NCBI GenBank assembly: GCA_900708905.1
Contig: CAADRB010000012.1
Coordinates: 1,901,257-1,965,256 of the forward strand
Length of the DNA: 64,000 nucleotides
Direction: 5' to 3'
Source: Hymenolepis diminuta
Taxonomy: Eukaryota; Platyhelminthes; Cestoda; Cyclophyllidea; Hymenolepididae
The notes beneath the pieces are model-generated. The model did not search any database, had not been told where the DNA came from, and was given only the letters and a program-made list of their open reading frames with translations. Made by a program: the position numbers and the translations under genes. Shown piece by piece: positions 29,401 through 44,400 of this stretch; position 1 is the first letter of the stretch; each line of letters begins with the position of its first letter.

Positions 29401-32400
29401 GTGAAAATCCACTGTTCATTGGTGTGTCTGAATTCGATATTATTAAGCAGGCTTACACTCATGTTGAAATTGATTCTTTATTTGTTTAATGCAACTTTAT
29501 AATTCTTATTCTATTAGTTTCATATAATACCTAGAAGATATCTAGCAATAATTGCACCACTAATTGATAATTTGGTGTAATTAACAGACAGCACAGAGGT
29601 TAACGCGTTCATCGGTAAAGCCAGAGGTCGTAGGCTAGATGCCCACCGCTGCACCCCCAGTGAGTGAATAGCCAACCCCACTTATTAATTCTGACTAATA
29701 AAGGAGTGGCATAATACAGGCTTCTTCAAAGAGAGGTTCCTGAATGCTGTCTCCCTCCGCCTGATGATTTGTTGGAAAACGATTCTCCAAATGGGTTTAG
29801 GGGTTATATTTTATATTAACATATTCAGTCCTCAGACATTCATTTATATCCAATTATACCTCCATTTAGTATCCCTCGAACAATTAAAAATATAAAAAAA
29901 TACTATGATTTATTAAAGTTACTATTAATTAGGCGATTTCTATTGATTTGTAAACTATGTAGCCGTTCGTATAAATATGCGTAAGACTGGAAGAGGGTAT
30001 GAAAAATTGAACATTAGGGACATGTGTTTATCTTTTGAAATAAGTATAGGTGATAAGCAACTGAAAATTAAACACGAGCAAAATAAGCAACGAAAACTCA
30101 TCACTAAAAGGGAAGGTGAATATATCATTTACTTAAAATATTAGTGCTTAGCTGTGAATCCTAATTTATTCTGATTAACGGCTTGCTGCCTTTGAAGTTG
30201 GCATAGATACTACCACTTAACCTTTTAAAAATGTACTGTTGAAAATGTATGCTTTTGCCTAACATCAGAAAACTTAGTACTGCTTTCTTATATGTACTTT
30301 ATTCAAAAACGGTATCTAATATTAAATATAGCATCAACAGATACAAACAAACGAAACAAAGATATTGAGGTGAGCAGGACACTAATCTCGTCACCGACTT
30401 AAAGCGCCCCCGGAATTTCCTGACTGATTTCTGATCAAATAAACTCAATGCATTAGACTAAATATGATTTTAGGAAAGAAGAAAATAAACGCTTAAATTT
30501 TGTGAAATATTTGTGATCGTAGTGCCATTTTAAGGTGCAACTAATGGTTGAGAAAATAGACAAAAATCCCAGACAACCAGCTTCCGGATATTATTTTTCT
30601 TCATACGTGTCACGCGGACTTATCTCTTGTCTGCATATTTGTGATATATATTAAAAATATTGTAATCTTAGTTGACTCTACCTCCTCATTCATAGCCCTG
30701 ATTCTCGGTTCTGGATTTTTTTTATTCTTAAGCTCAATGAAAAATATATGTCTTACATTTATCCTGGATAAATCGAAGATATCTCAAAGCCTCTCCATTC
30801 AAGAGACTAGCATTCTGTCAATTCTCTATTATTACTTCAATATCAATTATACTTTAATTCTTTAATGTTTTAAAAAATTAATTACTTCTGTTAAACAGTT
30901 TGGGTTAAGTAAACCAATAAGCCAAATACTTTCAAGGGCAAAATGAACAACAAATTTATATTAACATGTTTGTCCAAAATCAAAAATGATATCACCATCG
31001 ACAAGAATTCAACTACGGAAAAAATATATTCCATTAAACCAATTCTATTTACAAAAGCAAATCACTTCTCATTTCTTCGCACCGCATGAACTGGATTTAG
31101 CTTTTCGTCATGATTTGCCGCAACCCTGCGTATGTGTATATTATTTCTTGCAGCAGCTGCTTAAGCGAAAATGTAGTTTTATGTTTTAGACTGTCATCTC
31201 ATCTTTATGAGACATGTTTACGGTCAATAAAGTGGTTAAGCAGAGTCGACTTCTCATTCCAAACGCAGCTGAGATAAGAAGATTATCACTTGGCATGGGC
31301 AATGCCTAATCGAATGAATCTTCCCATATCTTTGTGTTGGAAAAAGTTAATTTATTTACCTTGCTCGCTGGTAATAATAACGGATACTGATACTTAATGT
31401 AATTCTAATAGAAAATTGAAATTAAACAGGTTTGCTAACATATAAAGAATCCAATTTATTTAAAGAATTCGGTTGAAATATTAACATGCATTGATTAGAG
31501 CATAATTTTTTTATTGGAATATATGAATAATATGTCAGACGTGTGTTCTAATGGATAGCAATATTCCGATTTCATACCTTACTAATATAGATGTTCACAA
31601 CATTAAGCTACCAACTGTTATACCTGGGATGATTACACCTCATCCCAAGACAACTAAATGATCAGCCACTGTGTATTCAAGGTTAGAAGTCGTAAGAGAG
31701 GCCGAACACGTTTACTTTGCAGACACACGTGGGGTTTGTGTCCACATAGGTTTAACGGAGAGCCCATAAACGGAAGGTGAATTTTTTAGACATACCCCGT
31801 GTCTCCAATTTAAGACCAGGTACAAAAAGTTTACTATTCGAAGAGACCGCCTTAAAAACAACGAGAACACTTCAGGTAGCACCATGATTCCTCACTGATA
31901 GGAAACTTTATTTCTGCCACTCCTTTTACTAGCAAAATTGACCATTTCGCTTACTAGGCGTGTACAGACAGGTACCAGTTCCGTGATCTCTGACTTTGCT
32001 GATGAATATTTTAACTGCAGCGCCATCGACACACACATTTTATAATTATCATATATTCTAGTTTACATTTAATTATCAAAAGAAACTGATATAACGAAAT
32101 TAGTACGTTTTCTTTGAATTTGTGGAAATGAACTTTCACACACATGACGAACTTCTGCATTTTCAGATCAAAAATGCTAGTAAGGAATTCAAAGACAAAA
32201 TACTAAATTTTGGTAGAGTTCTTAAGGTAAAAACTGGAAAAGTAAAAAAGGAGGATTTCCGGTTTCTGATGAACTACAGTTTCAAATTTGAATAATCAAA
32301 TAATTCCACATTTCTAACTGATAGTTCATGGCTAAATTTTTATAACTGTTTTTGTCCTATTTCCAAATATAGTGTAAAGAAGTCTGTTTAAAATTAGATT

Positions 32401-35400
32401 CAGTTGTAGCGATCATAAAGATAGATGCATACCGATATTAAAATCAAGACTTAGCGGCGAGGGCGTTCTTTGTATATACGTAGGAGGCAATGGGGCATTT
32501 GTTCTTACGGGCGGATTCAGACTGACCACTGAGGATGAGGGTGTCCAGGAGTCCATTAGAGACGTCACTGTGGAATTTGGAGCTGTAGGGGCACTGAAGG
32601 AGAACTCTTGCATATCTTCTAGCTCCCCGTTGCAGGGTACTACCAGAGGAGCAATGGATTTACCAGTTCGAGGAAGAGTGGATGCGGAGGAATTGAGAGA
32701 TCGTGTATCAGGAAAGTCCCACTTGAATTTTGCTAGCAGCTAAACAGAAAAAGGGTATTTGTCAGAATTCTGGTTATCTCCCTTTATCAAATCGAATGTG
32801 ACCTCTGAAATGGGCAACTACTCTCTCGCTCTCTGAATTCGAATCTAGGTCAGCTAAGTGTTATTCTCTGGTGACCAAACTCCCGACAATGGTCTCCTTC
32901 TTGTACGTATTTATTAAACGTATTCAGAGGCCCATTTGACTTTAAATTTTAGATAAATCTGGGTTAGTAAAACAACGAGTCTGAGCTGGGTTTTAGCCAT
33001 CCGAATCGCCTCATTATTAGAAGAAAGCTTGTATTATAAATGTGTCTTCCAAATCACATTTTGAAAATAGTTTTCCTTACCTAATCTCGGGCACATAAGT
33101 AGCATCATCAAGTCCTTCGTGATAAGCCCGCCATTTGCCACCTCTTATTAGCCTAACGTAACTAGTATGGTTGGCATCCATAGACATCGAACCGATGACT
33201 CCTAACTTCGCAGACTGGCACATTATCCGTTGTAATACAAGAGATGTTGTCAAGATTTTCAATTCTAGGTTTATTACGCTTTTAAATAAAAAATATGCGT
33301 CAATTCTTTCTCCAAAATGCAATTAAGTAATGCAGGAAAATAAAGTAATCGATTCTCAAATTGTATCGTATATAACAATGGCATTTGTGCTCAATAAATA
33401 AATGACCTACAAAATTTTACCTTTGCTAAATACTGCCTTTAAGATTTATAGAAATATCTACTATCTCCTCTGAGAACATTTGAAATTCTTGAGAATTTTA
33501 TGTCATAGACAAAATCATCCAAGTTTGATTATCGATCCGCGGATTTCGAGAGATCAAAGAACGAGGAATTTCATTTTGTCTAAATATTCCGTTTTATGTA
33601 CTCATGAATAATAAAACTGTTTCTTATGTATAAAGTGTACCCGAAATTGAGCTTTGTCTATATTTTTTCTGTTTATACTTAAGAATATCTTATAATTCGA
33701 TTATTCAAATAGTAAAATAAAGATGTAAATTCTCGAAATCAATACATTCATTTTCAATAGAGATATAGCGTTTTATAGAGAAATTATTAATGGAAAAATG
33801 TTGTGACTAAACCAAGCTTATTTCAAATTATTCCACGATCATTTACTCTGATTCCACATCATTGGGTACTTAATATAAGTTTTTTAAACTTCAGGTTCAC
33901 AGTTCATCATATTAAAAGTTGCCACTGCAACAGACAAACGCACTCCTTCTCTATCTCCTGTTAATTACTTTCCCCCCATTGGGTGACTTAAGTCATGATT
34001 AATTGTCTATTAATATTCCATCATGAAATTACCTGCGTACGCACTTTCGTTATTTTGTCTCTTTCTTTAGTGAATGAATTGCAACTGAAAGCAGTGCCAA
34101 CCAAATTTTGCAACATACAAAAGTTACTGTGTTCCAGGTTATCCTCTTTAACATTTTTAGATACTAATTAAATATATTTATTTGCCAAGATATCATATGT
34201 AATACTAATATGATAGACATGCATAAAAAATAATATGGGGAAAGCGGGAAGCTTTGGTTCACAGCCTTCGAGATTTTCAACCGAAAAGTCAAATGTTTTA
34301 ACAGGAATCAATAATCAGTAGAAGATGAGATAAAATGGACCAATAGTAAATTGGACGAGGGATAGCAGAAGGACAGAGGGAGAAATAGAGTCAATGGTTA
34401 CTCGGTTATTGCACTCTATACCACAAATTTTATTTAAGGGCTTTATACACCAAGCATTAAATGGACGTTAGTTATGACTTGCAGGAAGTTGGATTTACGG
34501 AAACTCTTGAAAAAATTTTAGCAGAACTCAGAAGCAGAGTAGAGGATTTTGATAAGGTAGAAGACTGAATAAATGTCATTACAAGGTACTACACGCCGAT
34601 ATATTTGACGCATCAATTTTTATTTTATTAAATGTCAATTGCTGGGCCATTGATATAGGAAATACAAAGAAAAATAAGACCCAGTTTTGTGTTCTTGCAC
34701 TCATAGTACTAGTCTTATATACAGTTACCCAGCGGTTTATTCACTCTTTTCCATTTCTTTAGCGATTCGTCCCAGTTGTCAGTCCCGCATATTGGACATC
34801 ACTTTTTTCTTCCTTTAACACATCATCGTGCACATAACTTGATTAATTATATTTTAAAGTTTTCTAACTTTCAAACATTAGGTTTTTCATTAATCTACTT
34901 CTACAATTGACTACTTGAGGAGGCAGGCGTCTACCTTCTCCTCTTTTAATGCAAGTGTCCATCGTAATGTCCTCTATTCTTTGCCTTTATTAAAGGTGGT
35001 AAACGTTAGAGGGATACCAGTTTAAGTGCTCCCACCACTCTGTATTGTTTTTTTTTCATATAAAACTGTATAAAATAAAACCGACAGAAGGCATAACAGA
35101 ACAGTAAAGTCTTAATATTACCTTAAAATGGGTAAAAATAGTGAGACCATTAAATCAACCCAACGTTAACCATTAATGAGTGTACAAAGGGCTGAAAAGT
35201 TCCCCTAATTTTAGCTCTTATATTATATTTTGAATTATGATTTAGTATTTACGTTATTCGATTTCAACATTTTTACATCGTCTGGAAAAGAAACATCCTT
35301 TTTTTCTTTCCTTGCCCAGCTAGCTTCAGAGTCATATTCTCTTTTTCCTTTTAAATGAATTATAAAAATAGAACGAATAAATTTTGCATTTATATGCTTA

Positions 35401-38400
35401 TTTCCATCTTCAACTAAACACCAAAAGTAACAGTAAAGGAACTTGACAATAAAGCTTTGAATTGTCAATACCAAGTCATTCAAAGGCCAACTTGTGACGA
35501 CTGAATACAAACTGTCTTCAGTAAGAGACCAAGGTCAATTGTAACTAACTAACTGAATAACTTTTGCCCAAAATTATTTTCAATTCCATTGTAGTGAGTG
35601 CGAAATCGTAGTAAAATGTAAAATTAAACAAATTTGTAGAAACTTCGACATTCACGCATCTCGAGCATATGTACATCAGAATGCCTATGCAAGATTTTGC
35701 ATAACAAGGTAGTGTAGTTTTTTTATACTAAAATGTAGGAAAAAAGTGGATTGTATTGAATAAATTAAGTAGTGCAGAGATGTCATGATGATGGGAAGCC
35801 GACAAACAAGGCACAAAGCCAGAGAGTTGTTGTTTTGTTTAGGGCTGAGCGATTACCGCAGATGGTCTCTTAATTCCCCATCAGCTTATCAACGTGCGAC
35901 AGTTTGACAATAAGTCGGGACAATAATTGTTTTAACCTTCAAATGTCAGTAAAATTAATGCGACGATATTTATATTCATGCGTAAAATGTATTTGAGTAA
36001 TTGCACCTTTGTCCTAACCCTCTCTCCGCGAATGGACCTAGCCGATAAGTAGAGAGCACAGATATAGTGACAGAAAAAACTTTCTACCATTTCAACACGG
36101 TAGGATCTTGCTTTGCAAAATAATAATAACAACTAATGCCTGGATGGTGAAAATAGATGACGTAGCAATCTGCCTGCATATTTGTCACATTAGAAGATAG
36201 GACTTGGACAATAATCAAATAACAGCATAACTGACCATAGTAGTCATACCTGATCAGGGAATGGATAGCGAAAAAAACATCAAGAAATAAGCTACTTAAC
36301 TTTACCAAAGGCGATCATATGATATGTTTGAAAAAAATGTTTTATTTTCTTAATTTTATGAGACATTTGACCACTAGTTCATTCCACAGGCATTTTTTTG
36401 GCCTGTTTTGCCTCTAATCTACTTTGGATTAACTGTAGATAAATTAACTTAAGATTTGAAGAAGCAGACTCTTAAAATTAAACAAATACTCCAATAGCGA
36501 AATCTAATGGGTTCTGATACGTTAATATCACGTCGGTTCGCACCGCCCAGATTCCGCCTTTGCTATCATAAGACAAAACATACCCGAAATGATACAAATA
36601 GCTATCCAATGTAACTAGTTGGTAAACTTGATGTAATTTTTTTACCTTTTTATCAAATAATAATTCATGTGAAATTAACGTTTGAGCAATTCTAAAGTCG
36701 GGAGTGGCGATACCACTTAATATTTTAAGTAATGTCAGTTGGGCGTATATGTCTCCTTCCACTGACAGGCGAATGTAGTGTTTCTTAAAATGCGCGACTT
36801 CAAAAACGTACAGAAAATAAAACTTCGGTCTTGACAATTCAAACACCATTAAAACTTAACTCTAACTGAATATAACTCTCCATAAATATCCAAACCACAA
36901 TGACAATGGCAACTTTGGTTTTATAGAACTCGTTGATTTTAGGACCAAAGTTTACAAATTTCATTATTCGCTTTTTCAGCTCAGTAGATTTTAAGAAGAA
37001 AGCCAAGCACTTTCTCTTCGAACCGAATCTTGGGTATGGCCTTTTCACTCGATCAACATCATAGCAATTAGGATATTTTTCATAAACCATTCATTGCTGC
37101 AACCAAAGCTGATACTGACTGATTGGTTAAGTTAAATTTCATCAAATTTATTTGGCCAGTAAGAAAACTATATTCGACTCATTGCAGGAATGGATTTTTA
37201 ACTGTTAAGCGTTAAACCTTATTATTATTATGCATACTGAAAATGGAAGTTTTGTACTGAGGCAAAATAATTTTTCTTATTTACCATTTCCCTGTCATCC
37301 AGTACATCGCAAACCCGGTCATCCCAATCCAAAATTCCACCATCTCGAGCAAGTGTGAGTGCCTCAACAATGAAAATTGTCGTAGATGGTTGACGTTGAC
37401 GTGCGAATCGGCCTTCCGCCTCACCGATTGCATGGACAACGTTAGAAGACTCCTCAAGAATACCTTCTGACTCAGTCGACGTTGTAATAGCAGTCGTAAT
37501 TGTTGAAGCCGAGAGAAGGGCCTCTGCATCTTGACTGAGGCTGAGTCGTCGAGTCACCTTAACGAAAAAGGTACTTCTTAATTTCATTGCTTATCACTTT
37601 TACTAGAAAATGATAACTAGCATTATCTAGCCACCGTTTGTAACAGATAAAAAACAGGCATTGAGGAAATTTTTTGATTTCATTTACATCTTTTATTCCT
37701 AGGGATGCAATACCTAAGAAAAATAAAGTAATTTTACATTTCCTTTCAGAATTCCTTTTGCACGCAATGTCATGCTTCCACCTTTGGGTTTAAACATACA
37801 ATCCTTAAATCTTTATTAATATATCTTTACTCCAACTTTATTAAGCACCCTTTCATCTCTACATCCAGGGGACTACAGCCATAAAAACTGTACACACTTA
37901 AATTAAAACCACACTTGAAAGGAATCACAATACTTTTATTTTGAAAATATTTTTTCTGTAATTATTATGCATGAGATGTCATTAAAATAAGATTGTTTTT
38001 TCCTCAAATTTTTATTTCCGTCCTCATAAAGCCTATAAATGGAGTCTTATAAACATTAATTCTAAGGCAACAGTAAAAAAAGCAAGGATTGTTAAGCAGA
38101 GCATTGTCCAACACCTCGTGACAGCTCTAGATTCACATAACCCAAATAAATTCCAACAGATGTCGCGACCTCACAATTTTTTCGTTAGTTAGACCCGCTT
38201 ATGGTAACGTGAGATCATACCATTTTCTCGGTCTCTGAAAGAAGAAATGAATTGACACGCCAAGGTCAACCATTATAATTAAGCACCCAATCAATAGGTA
38301 CACAATGTCGATGGCAATAATTTACTCAGCAATGCGGAGAATGATTTACAAAGTTTGAATTTTGGAACGTGAAGCAGTAAACTGTGTATTATGTAAATAT

Positions 38401-41400
38401 TCTACAATTCAAATCGAAAAATCAAATGAAGTAACACTTTTGACGCACTATTTTTGATAGCCCTCCTACTTCTTAGTGAATTTTGCTTACCCCATTCCAA
38501 CCTTTTTGTCGCAATGAAAAATAAACTATCGAATACTCCAAGCCGTGCGAGATATACATCAACTAAACAAATCCTAAAAGCTCTGAGAACCTCATATTTT
38601 TTTGTCAGAAATACTCATTAGTAGTTATCAGAATGCATGGGTTGTCAAGCAATTAGATTCGAGGTACATTTGGCTACCTTTTTAAAATTGAAAGTATTTA
38701 TCTTGATGCTTGCTTTAATGGATATTGGTGGTTGTATTTTTTCCCATTCGCTAAAAAATTTTCATGGATCTGATCAATAAAACAACATTAAAAATTTCAA
38801 ACAAATTTGAGAGGCAAACTGGTTTATAAAATATAATTTTCAATGTGCTTAAATAACAGACATACAATGATAAAATATACCGAACGATTTATTCAAGACT
38901 TGAAAGTATTCGAGGACAAACATCTATTTTAGAATTCTCAGGAATATCTTAGTATGTTAAATTTAAAATTTAAAAATATGCATACATTTACATGGAACTT
39001 ACTTGGAGAAGGATGCCACAGCGAACCCTCCAAATACTTAATTGTATAATGTATTCAGACTATCTGAAGAAAGTAACATCAGTTATTCACCTCAACCCTG
39101 CTAAGACGAAGTTACTGAACATCCTCTAAGATCACTCTGCCTTCTCGATCATAAGAAGAATAAATGAATCGAAGTGGCGAGACCGTCCATCATTATTAAA
39201 TAAGCGCTAGACGTTGTAGACAAGCACCTACTACAATCCAGTGGTCAAATCATGGATGCTGGACTGCGAAGTACCAATTAAGCAAATATTCACAACTGGA
39301 ATCTAAAAATCAAATGAAGCAAAACTCTCCCACGCCTTGTCATTGCTCTCAGTATCTTATTAATCTCCTCCCCTTTATGATTTACTGAACCTATTGTTAA
39401 CCAATTACAGTTAATTCCTAAAATTATAAATTGTTAAGTGCTTTTGTAATATATATGAAAATATGAATAAATAGAATCAAATAAGAGTCTAAGGACCTTG
39501 GATCTGCCCGGTTTCTTCTCCTTGTAAGGTAAATCATACAGAAGTCCACAATTGTATGCTAAATTTACTAGACTTATTAGGAAGTGAAATGTCACTAAGT
39601 AAAAATTAACCATAAATGAGTTCTTTTCCTAGTCAAAATAAACGAATTCAGTAGAATTTCAAATGTTCAATAAGTTACTCCTAAATTTTCTTACTTCCAT
39701 AAAAGAAATTTGTAGTCAATCAGATATTATAAAAATATAATTTAATTTTAAAAATTGGTTTAATATGTTTCAAAATAGAGTATGACAAGCCTACTAACTC
39801 CCAGATTAGTACATATTTTCTTTAAATTTGTAAAAGATCACAAAGAATTCTTAATGAAAGTTGAACTCGGGAAAGATAATGGTGACAAATTTAATATGAG
39901 GGCATGTGGATTGATTTTCAAGAAGAAATTCCAAATTTTGGTATTTATCCCATTTTTTGAGCAAATTCATGTTTGCGGCGTCCGGTCAATTAATCTAGTC
40001 GACTGATAAGATGCATTTGTTCTTCTTATAGTAAAGATAGGAGCTGACACAGTAGAGTTCAATGGAGTTTTCTGAGGGTTGATATCATTAACATACGAGT
40101 CCTATAAATAAAATGACTACTTGAATGGATTTAATTTTAACACGATAACCAATTCCGAACATGAATTCTACTATCTGTTATAAATTTATTAAAATTAAAT
40201 GAATTTATTTGATTTTTTTCATTTCCTTTCAATTTTAAATTAGTGGATGACTGATTTATTTCATTCAGTACATAGTACAAGCAAATAACAACTTATTTAG
40301 AGTGTCTATCCCAAAAAAGGTCCATTGGAGTCCGAGCCTCAGAAATATTTACATTGGTTAATTTAATTTTGCAACAGATGATTGGTTAATTTATACTATT
40401 TCAAATGCTAATTATAAAATAGCAGGGCATTTTCAGTACTCTTAAATTAAAATGTATCGTTGAATAAATATTTACTTGGAGTTAAAGACATTCTAATTTC
40501 ATACCGGTAAGTCTTAAAAATTTCAATACATACGGCTTTAATTTTTAAAAAAATTGATTAAATTATAAATTATAAAAAAGTTCAAAGGAGAAGATTTAGA
40601 GTTTGCAAGTGTAAAAATGCAGATACTCAAACACTACCTTTTATACTAATGACATCAACGACCATAAAATTCGGGGGCAGATGATCTCAGTGCGTTTAAT
40701 TCAATACGATGATGATCTAAACTTTGTAGAAAGACAACTGCTTAAACCGCGACTGAGAATCAAAATTATGGAAAAGAAGTTCAAACAAACACTTGTTTTC
40801 CGAAACGAAAATGAGAAAATACAAAGATAACGTATTCTTCCATCTACTTGTTTGCATGTTCTCTTTAAGTAAGAAGACTGATCAAATGCATAGATTATGT
40901 GGGTCTGAATTTGCTCTTTTGATTTCTTTTTAACTAATTAAGAATATTCTAGGTGAAAATCCTCAATAGTTTCTTAATGTTACTATCTATAGCGTGAAGC
41001 CAGCACATAAAGCCGCAACCAAGTGAATAACAATATAAATATGTAAACAGAACAAATGAGTCACAACAAGTTCCGAAAACTTAACGAAGAGAAACAATTG
41101 AAAATTTTTTATTATACAAATTAAATAAAATAATTATCGGACAGTAATAAAGACGGATTACCGTTCGGTGTGGTTATACGTCCCAGTTTCTTCCTACACT
41201 CCAATCACTATTTAACAAAATCGTCCTACTCTCTAAGGATTCCCACGTGGAACTTGTGCTTAATTCTCGGTCACCACCAACATTCAATTAGGTTTGCCGT
41301 TTTGACCAACTTGATCTTCCAGAAGTTTCAAATTTAATGCTATTGAGGTAATTTTGTCAAGTAACGCTCTAAAGGAAAAATAGGAAAAACGATATTTTGG

Positions 41401-44400
41401 TTAACAGAAAAATAACTCCCATCACAAAGGGATTTAAATGAATCTCATTCAGTTGTAGTTCTCAATCAATAGTGATTGTTTTTCTCAAATTTGATTTGAG
41501 CTGATGAATCTTCAAAGTTGAAGGTCATGGTTCCAATCGATGAATGTCGGAAGACGCTTAAGCTAGGGACTACTATTAGTATTTTTATTATAGATTAATT
41601 TTAATATTTTAAACTCATTTGCTCTTAAATCTCATTCGAAAAAAAGTGTGAAGTTGTAAGTACTTGAATATCTTACAATATTAAGTGAGCAGTTGAATAC
41701 TGTCAGAAACAGACGAAAAATCGCAGTCATTTATCGTTCTATCAAGAATCTCTCTGATAGACACAATTGGATAATTCTTGTCAAATATTGGTTGTGATAA
41801 ATAATCCCCACATAAATTAATATTTTATCTATAAGTTAAGTTAATCTGGTCCTTCGTCTTCTGATATTAATAACCCTTGTACGAATCTCCGGCCACTTCA
41901 ATTTTCCAATAAACTTGGAAAATATGCAAACTACCCTATTATCAATAGAAAAATTAATTAAATATTATTCGTCACTACCTCCGATACCATCAAAAGAACA
42001 TAAATTGACACCCGATGTTGAAAACGTCTTGGTTTTCAACAAGTAACTTCTTTTGATTATTAGAAACATGAAGCAGTGTTACTCATTGAATCATATTGGA
42101 TAACCTGAAGTAATTAAAAATCAAATGGAGAACGATTCCTTGTAGCCCTAACGTCAAAATCTCCACTTCTTGACCGCCACCACCTTTTAAATTTTGCTTA
42201 GCTACTTTAGTGCCAACGTGTTTGTATGATTTTTCGCGAAGAAAAAGTGTTATGTATTCAAAACAGTTGAGCATTTAACTGATCATATTTTGATATTATT
42301 TTTTTATCACGTATATTTCTCCAATTACATCTGTAATTCAAAAACTCACATTTTGGTTGACATTTAAAAGGAACATTTACGCAACAGAAGTTCACATTCC
42401 CTTGCCCTCGTAAAACTACATTGGAACCGTTTGGCCAATGACAACTCGATCCCTCTGATTAACTGGCTTTCACTTAACGCTGGTGTGTGGACGTATGTTG
42501 ATTTCAAATATTGCCTAGGGAATTTCATTCGTCAGTAAGCATACACGGTAAACAAGGAACTAGATATACATTAGAAATTATTTGAAAGTGCTATTAGATT
42601 TTATGATAAATAGTATATATAGAACTGAAACCACATAATTACAGATGAAATTTAATGTCATCTGAACCGTTTTAAGTACTGATGAAAGGAAAATGCAAAA
42701 TCAAATTTACTTTCACAACATGTGAAGCCTAATCTTAGGAAGACTCGCACTTGAAAATTAGGATGTGAGTCTTCTGCTCCCTTGCAGAAATGAATGCAAT
42801 GCTCTTGTATCATTCCTGGCAATAAAGTGAATATTAAACATCCATCTTCAAGAGACTTTTGTATACGTGTATTCAATTTTCATTAGAACTGATAGATAAT
42901 TTTAGCCAAATTCACAAAACATCCATAAAAAAGCTGAGGAACGAACAAATATTTTCCAAATTCCCCACTTTCATCCTCTCGCATTTTAAGGCCTTAATAC
43001 TAGGCTTTAATACTTTTAATAATAAACAAAATAAATGAAGCTATTTTTATAAAAGGGATAATTATATTAACAGCTTAAATTATAAACATACTAAGATGTG
43101 AATATGTGGAAGAATAGTTAGGGTTTATGCTCAGACTGGCTTTTTTTCTTTAACCAGCTTAAATAAAGGAACTTCTGCTCGTATTTACTACTAAATTTCA
43201 GGAATTTTATTAGGTTTTATAATCAGAATTTTCATTAAACTCTTTTTAAGAAAAGTGAATGTCCTGACCTTCATTTATTAAAAGCTTTTTCTAATCCCAT
43301 TCTTCAAAATATTCCTTTTGGAAAAGGTTCATTATTCTACAAGCCCTTACTTATATCCTTATTGGGACTTAACTGATAAGCCATACGTGTACCAAGCCGC
43401 TTCATCACTGAACAAATTTATCGATTGGCATCGACAAGTTTGACAACCGCAAATTTGTCATCAAATTCCCTTGACCTTAAGTTGTCAAATCGTGAAAATA
43501 AGGCCATGGATGCGAGGAATGGCTAGTACCGTTTTCATTTGGTTTGAAGCGAAACTAAGAATTGAGGAAAATTAAAAAGTGTGGGAGGAAACGTAAAATA
43601 AATTGAACATGACAAAAAACAGAAGGACAACAAAAAAAAATATGGAAAATTTCATTCGCATTTCTTGATTTATGAGATTTTAGAATATTACACCAATTGA
43701 ATAAGTAGTACCTTTAGAAATAAATACTAATTCGATGTAGTTTAGATTCGCATGTAATTGCCTTATGGCATAAACGCATTCCCTAATGGATCAATCAACG
43801 GATTAACGAGATTGAACTGAACGATTTTTGCAGTTGATGGGGTAGAGTCAAAAATAAGAACTACATTTTGATACCTCAAAACCATCTTTAAAAATAAAGT
43901 AATTTACCAGTATATAACCCAGCATTAATCGAATAATCCTATTAGTTGATCATTAACTCGTACTTAAGTTGGTATCTAATCGTGAAATAGTACACACTTC
44001 TTTCTTAATTGACTTGTCGATCAACAAAGCAATACGAGTACTTTTCGATTTTCTGCAGTTATTTAACTAGGGCTAGAAAGAAGGATAAAACTTTTAATAA
44101 TCCAAATATTACTTTAATTTTACAATTGTTTAAAAATTAATAACTCAATATCATTCGAGTAATCTAATTGACAGTGATTTGGCTGGTAATCTGAGAATTA
44201 AATTAGACTGTAATTCTTCAAAATTGAAGGCCTATTTGACTGCCCATCCCAAATTAGGCGTGCTACAATTAACGAAACTACCACTACACTTCTTCTCCTC
44301 TCAGATGAATGTCAAATAAATTTTGGGGAAGTCATGATCAGTTGTGGGCAGTAATCAACTCTGCCCAGCTAACCACAAAATAGACGACGGGAAAACATCT

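Larger units (their letters stand above)
21656..32432 (-). other. PARD3: Par-3 intron 3 (10.8 kb)
   Basis: No Par-3 exon found. Contains a LINE 3' end at 28.0 kb, a tRNA-derived SINE at 29.6 kb, a hairpin at 26.8 kb and otherwise AT-rich sequence. The 466-base intron 4 (21104-21569) also holds nothing recognisable. Confidence 0.55.

Noticed and set aside
33077..33240. Minus-strand exon candidate for Par-3 ending ATYVPEIR with a good GTAAGG donor
   Set aside because: Its length and phase do not fit between exons 2 and 3, which join directly in phase 0 and give the expected DDREM-LLAKF continuity. It could only be an alternative exon, with no support.
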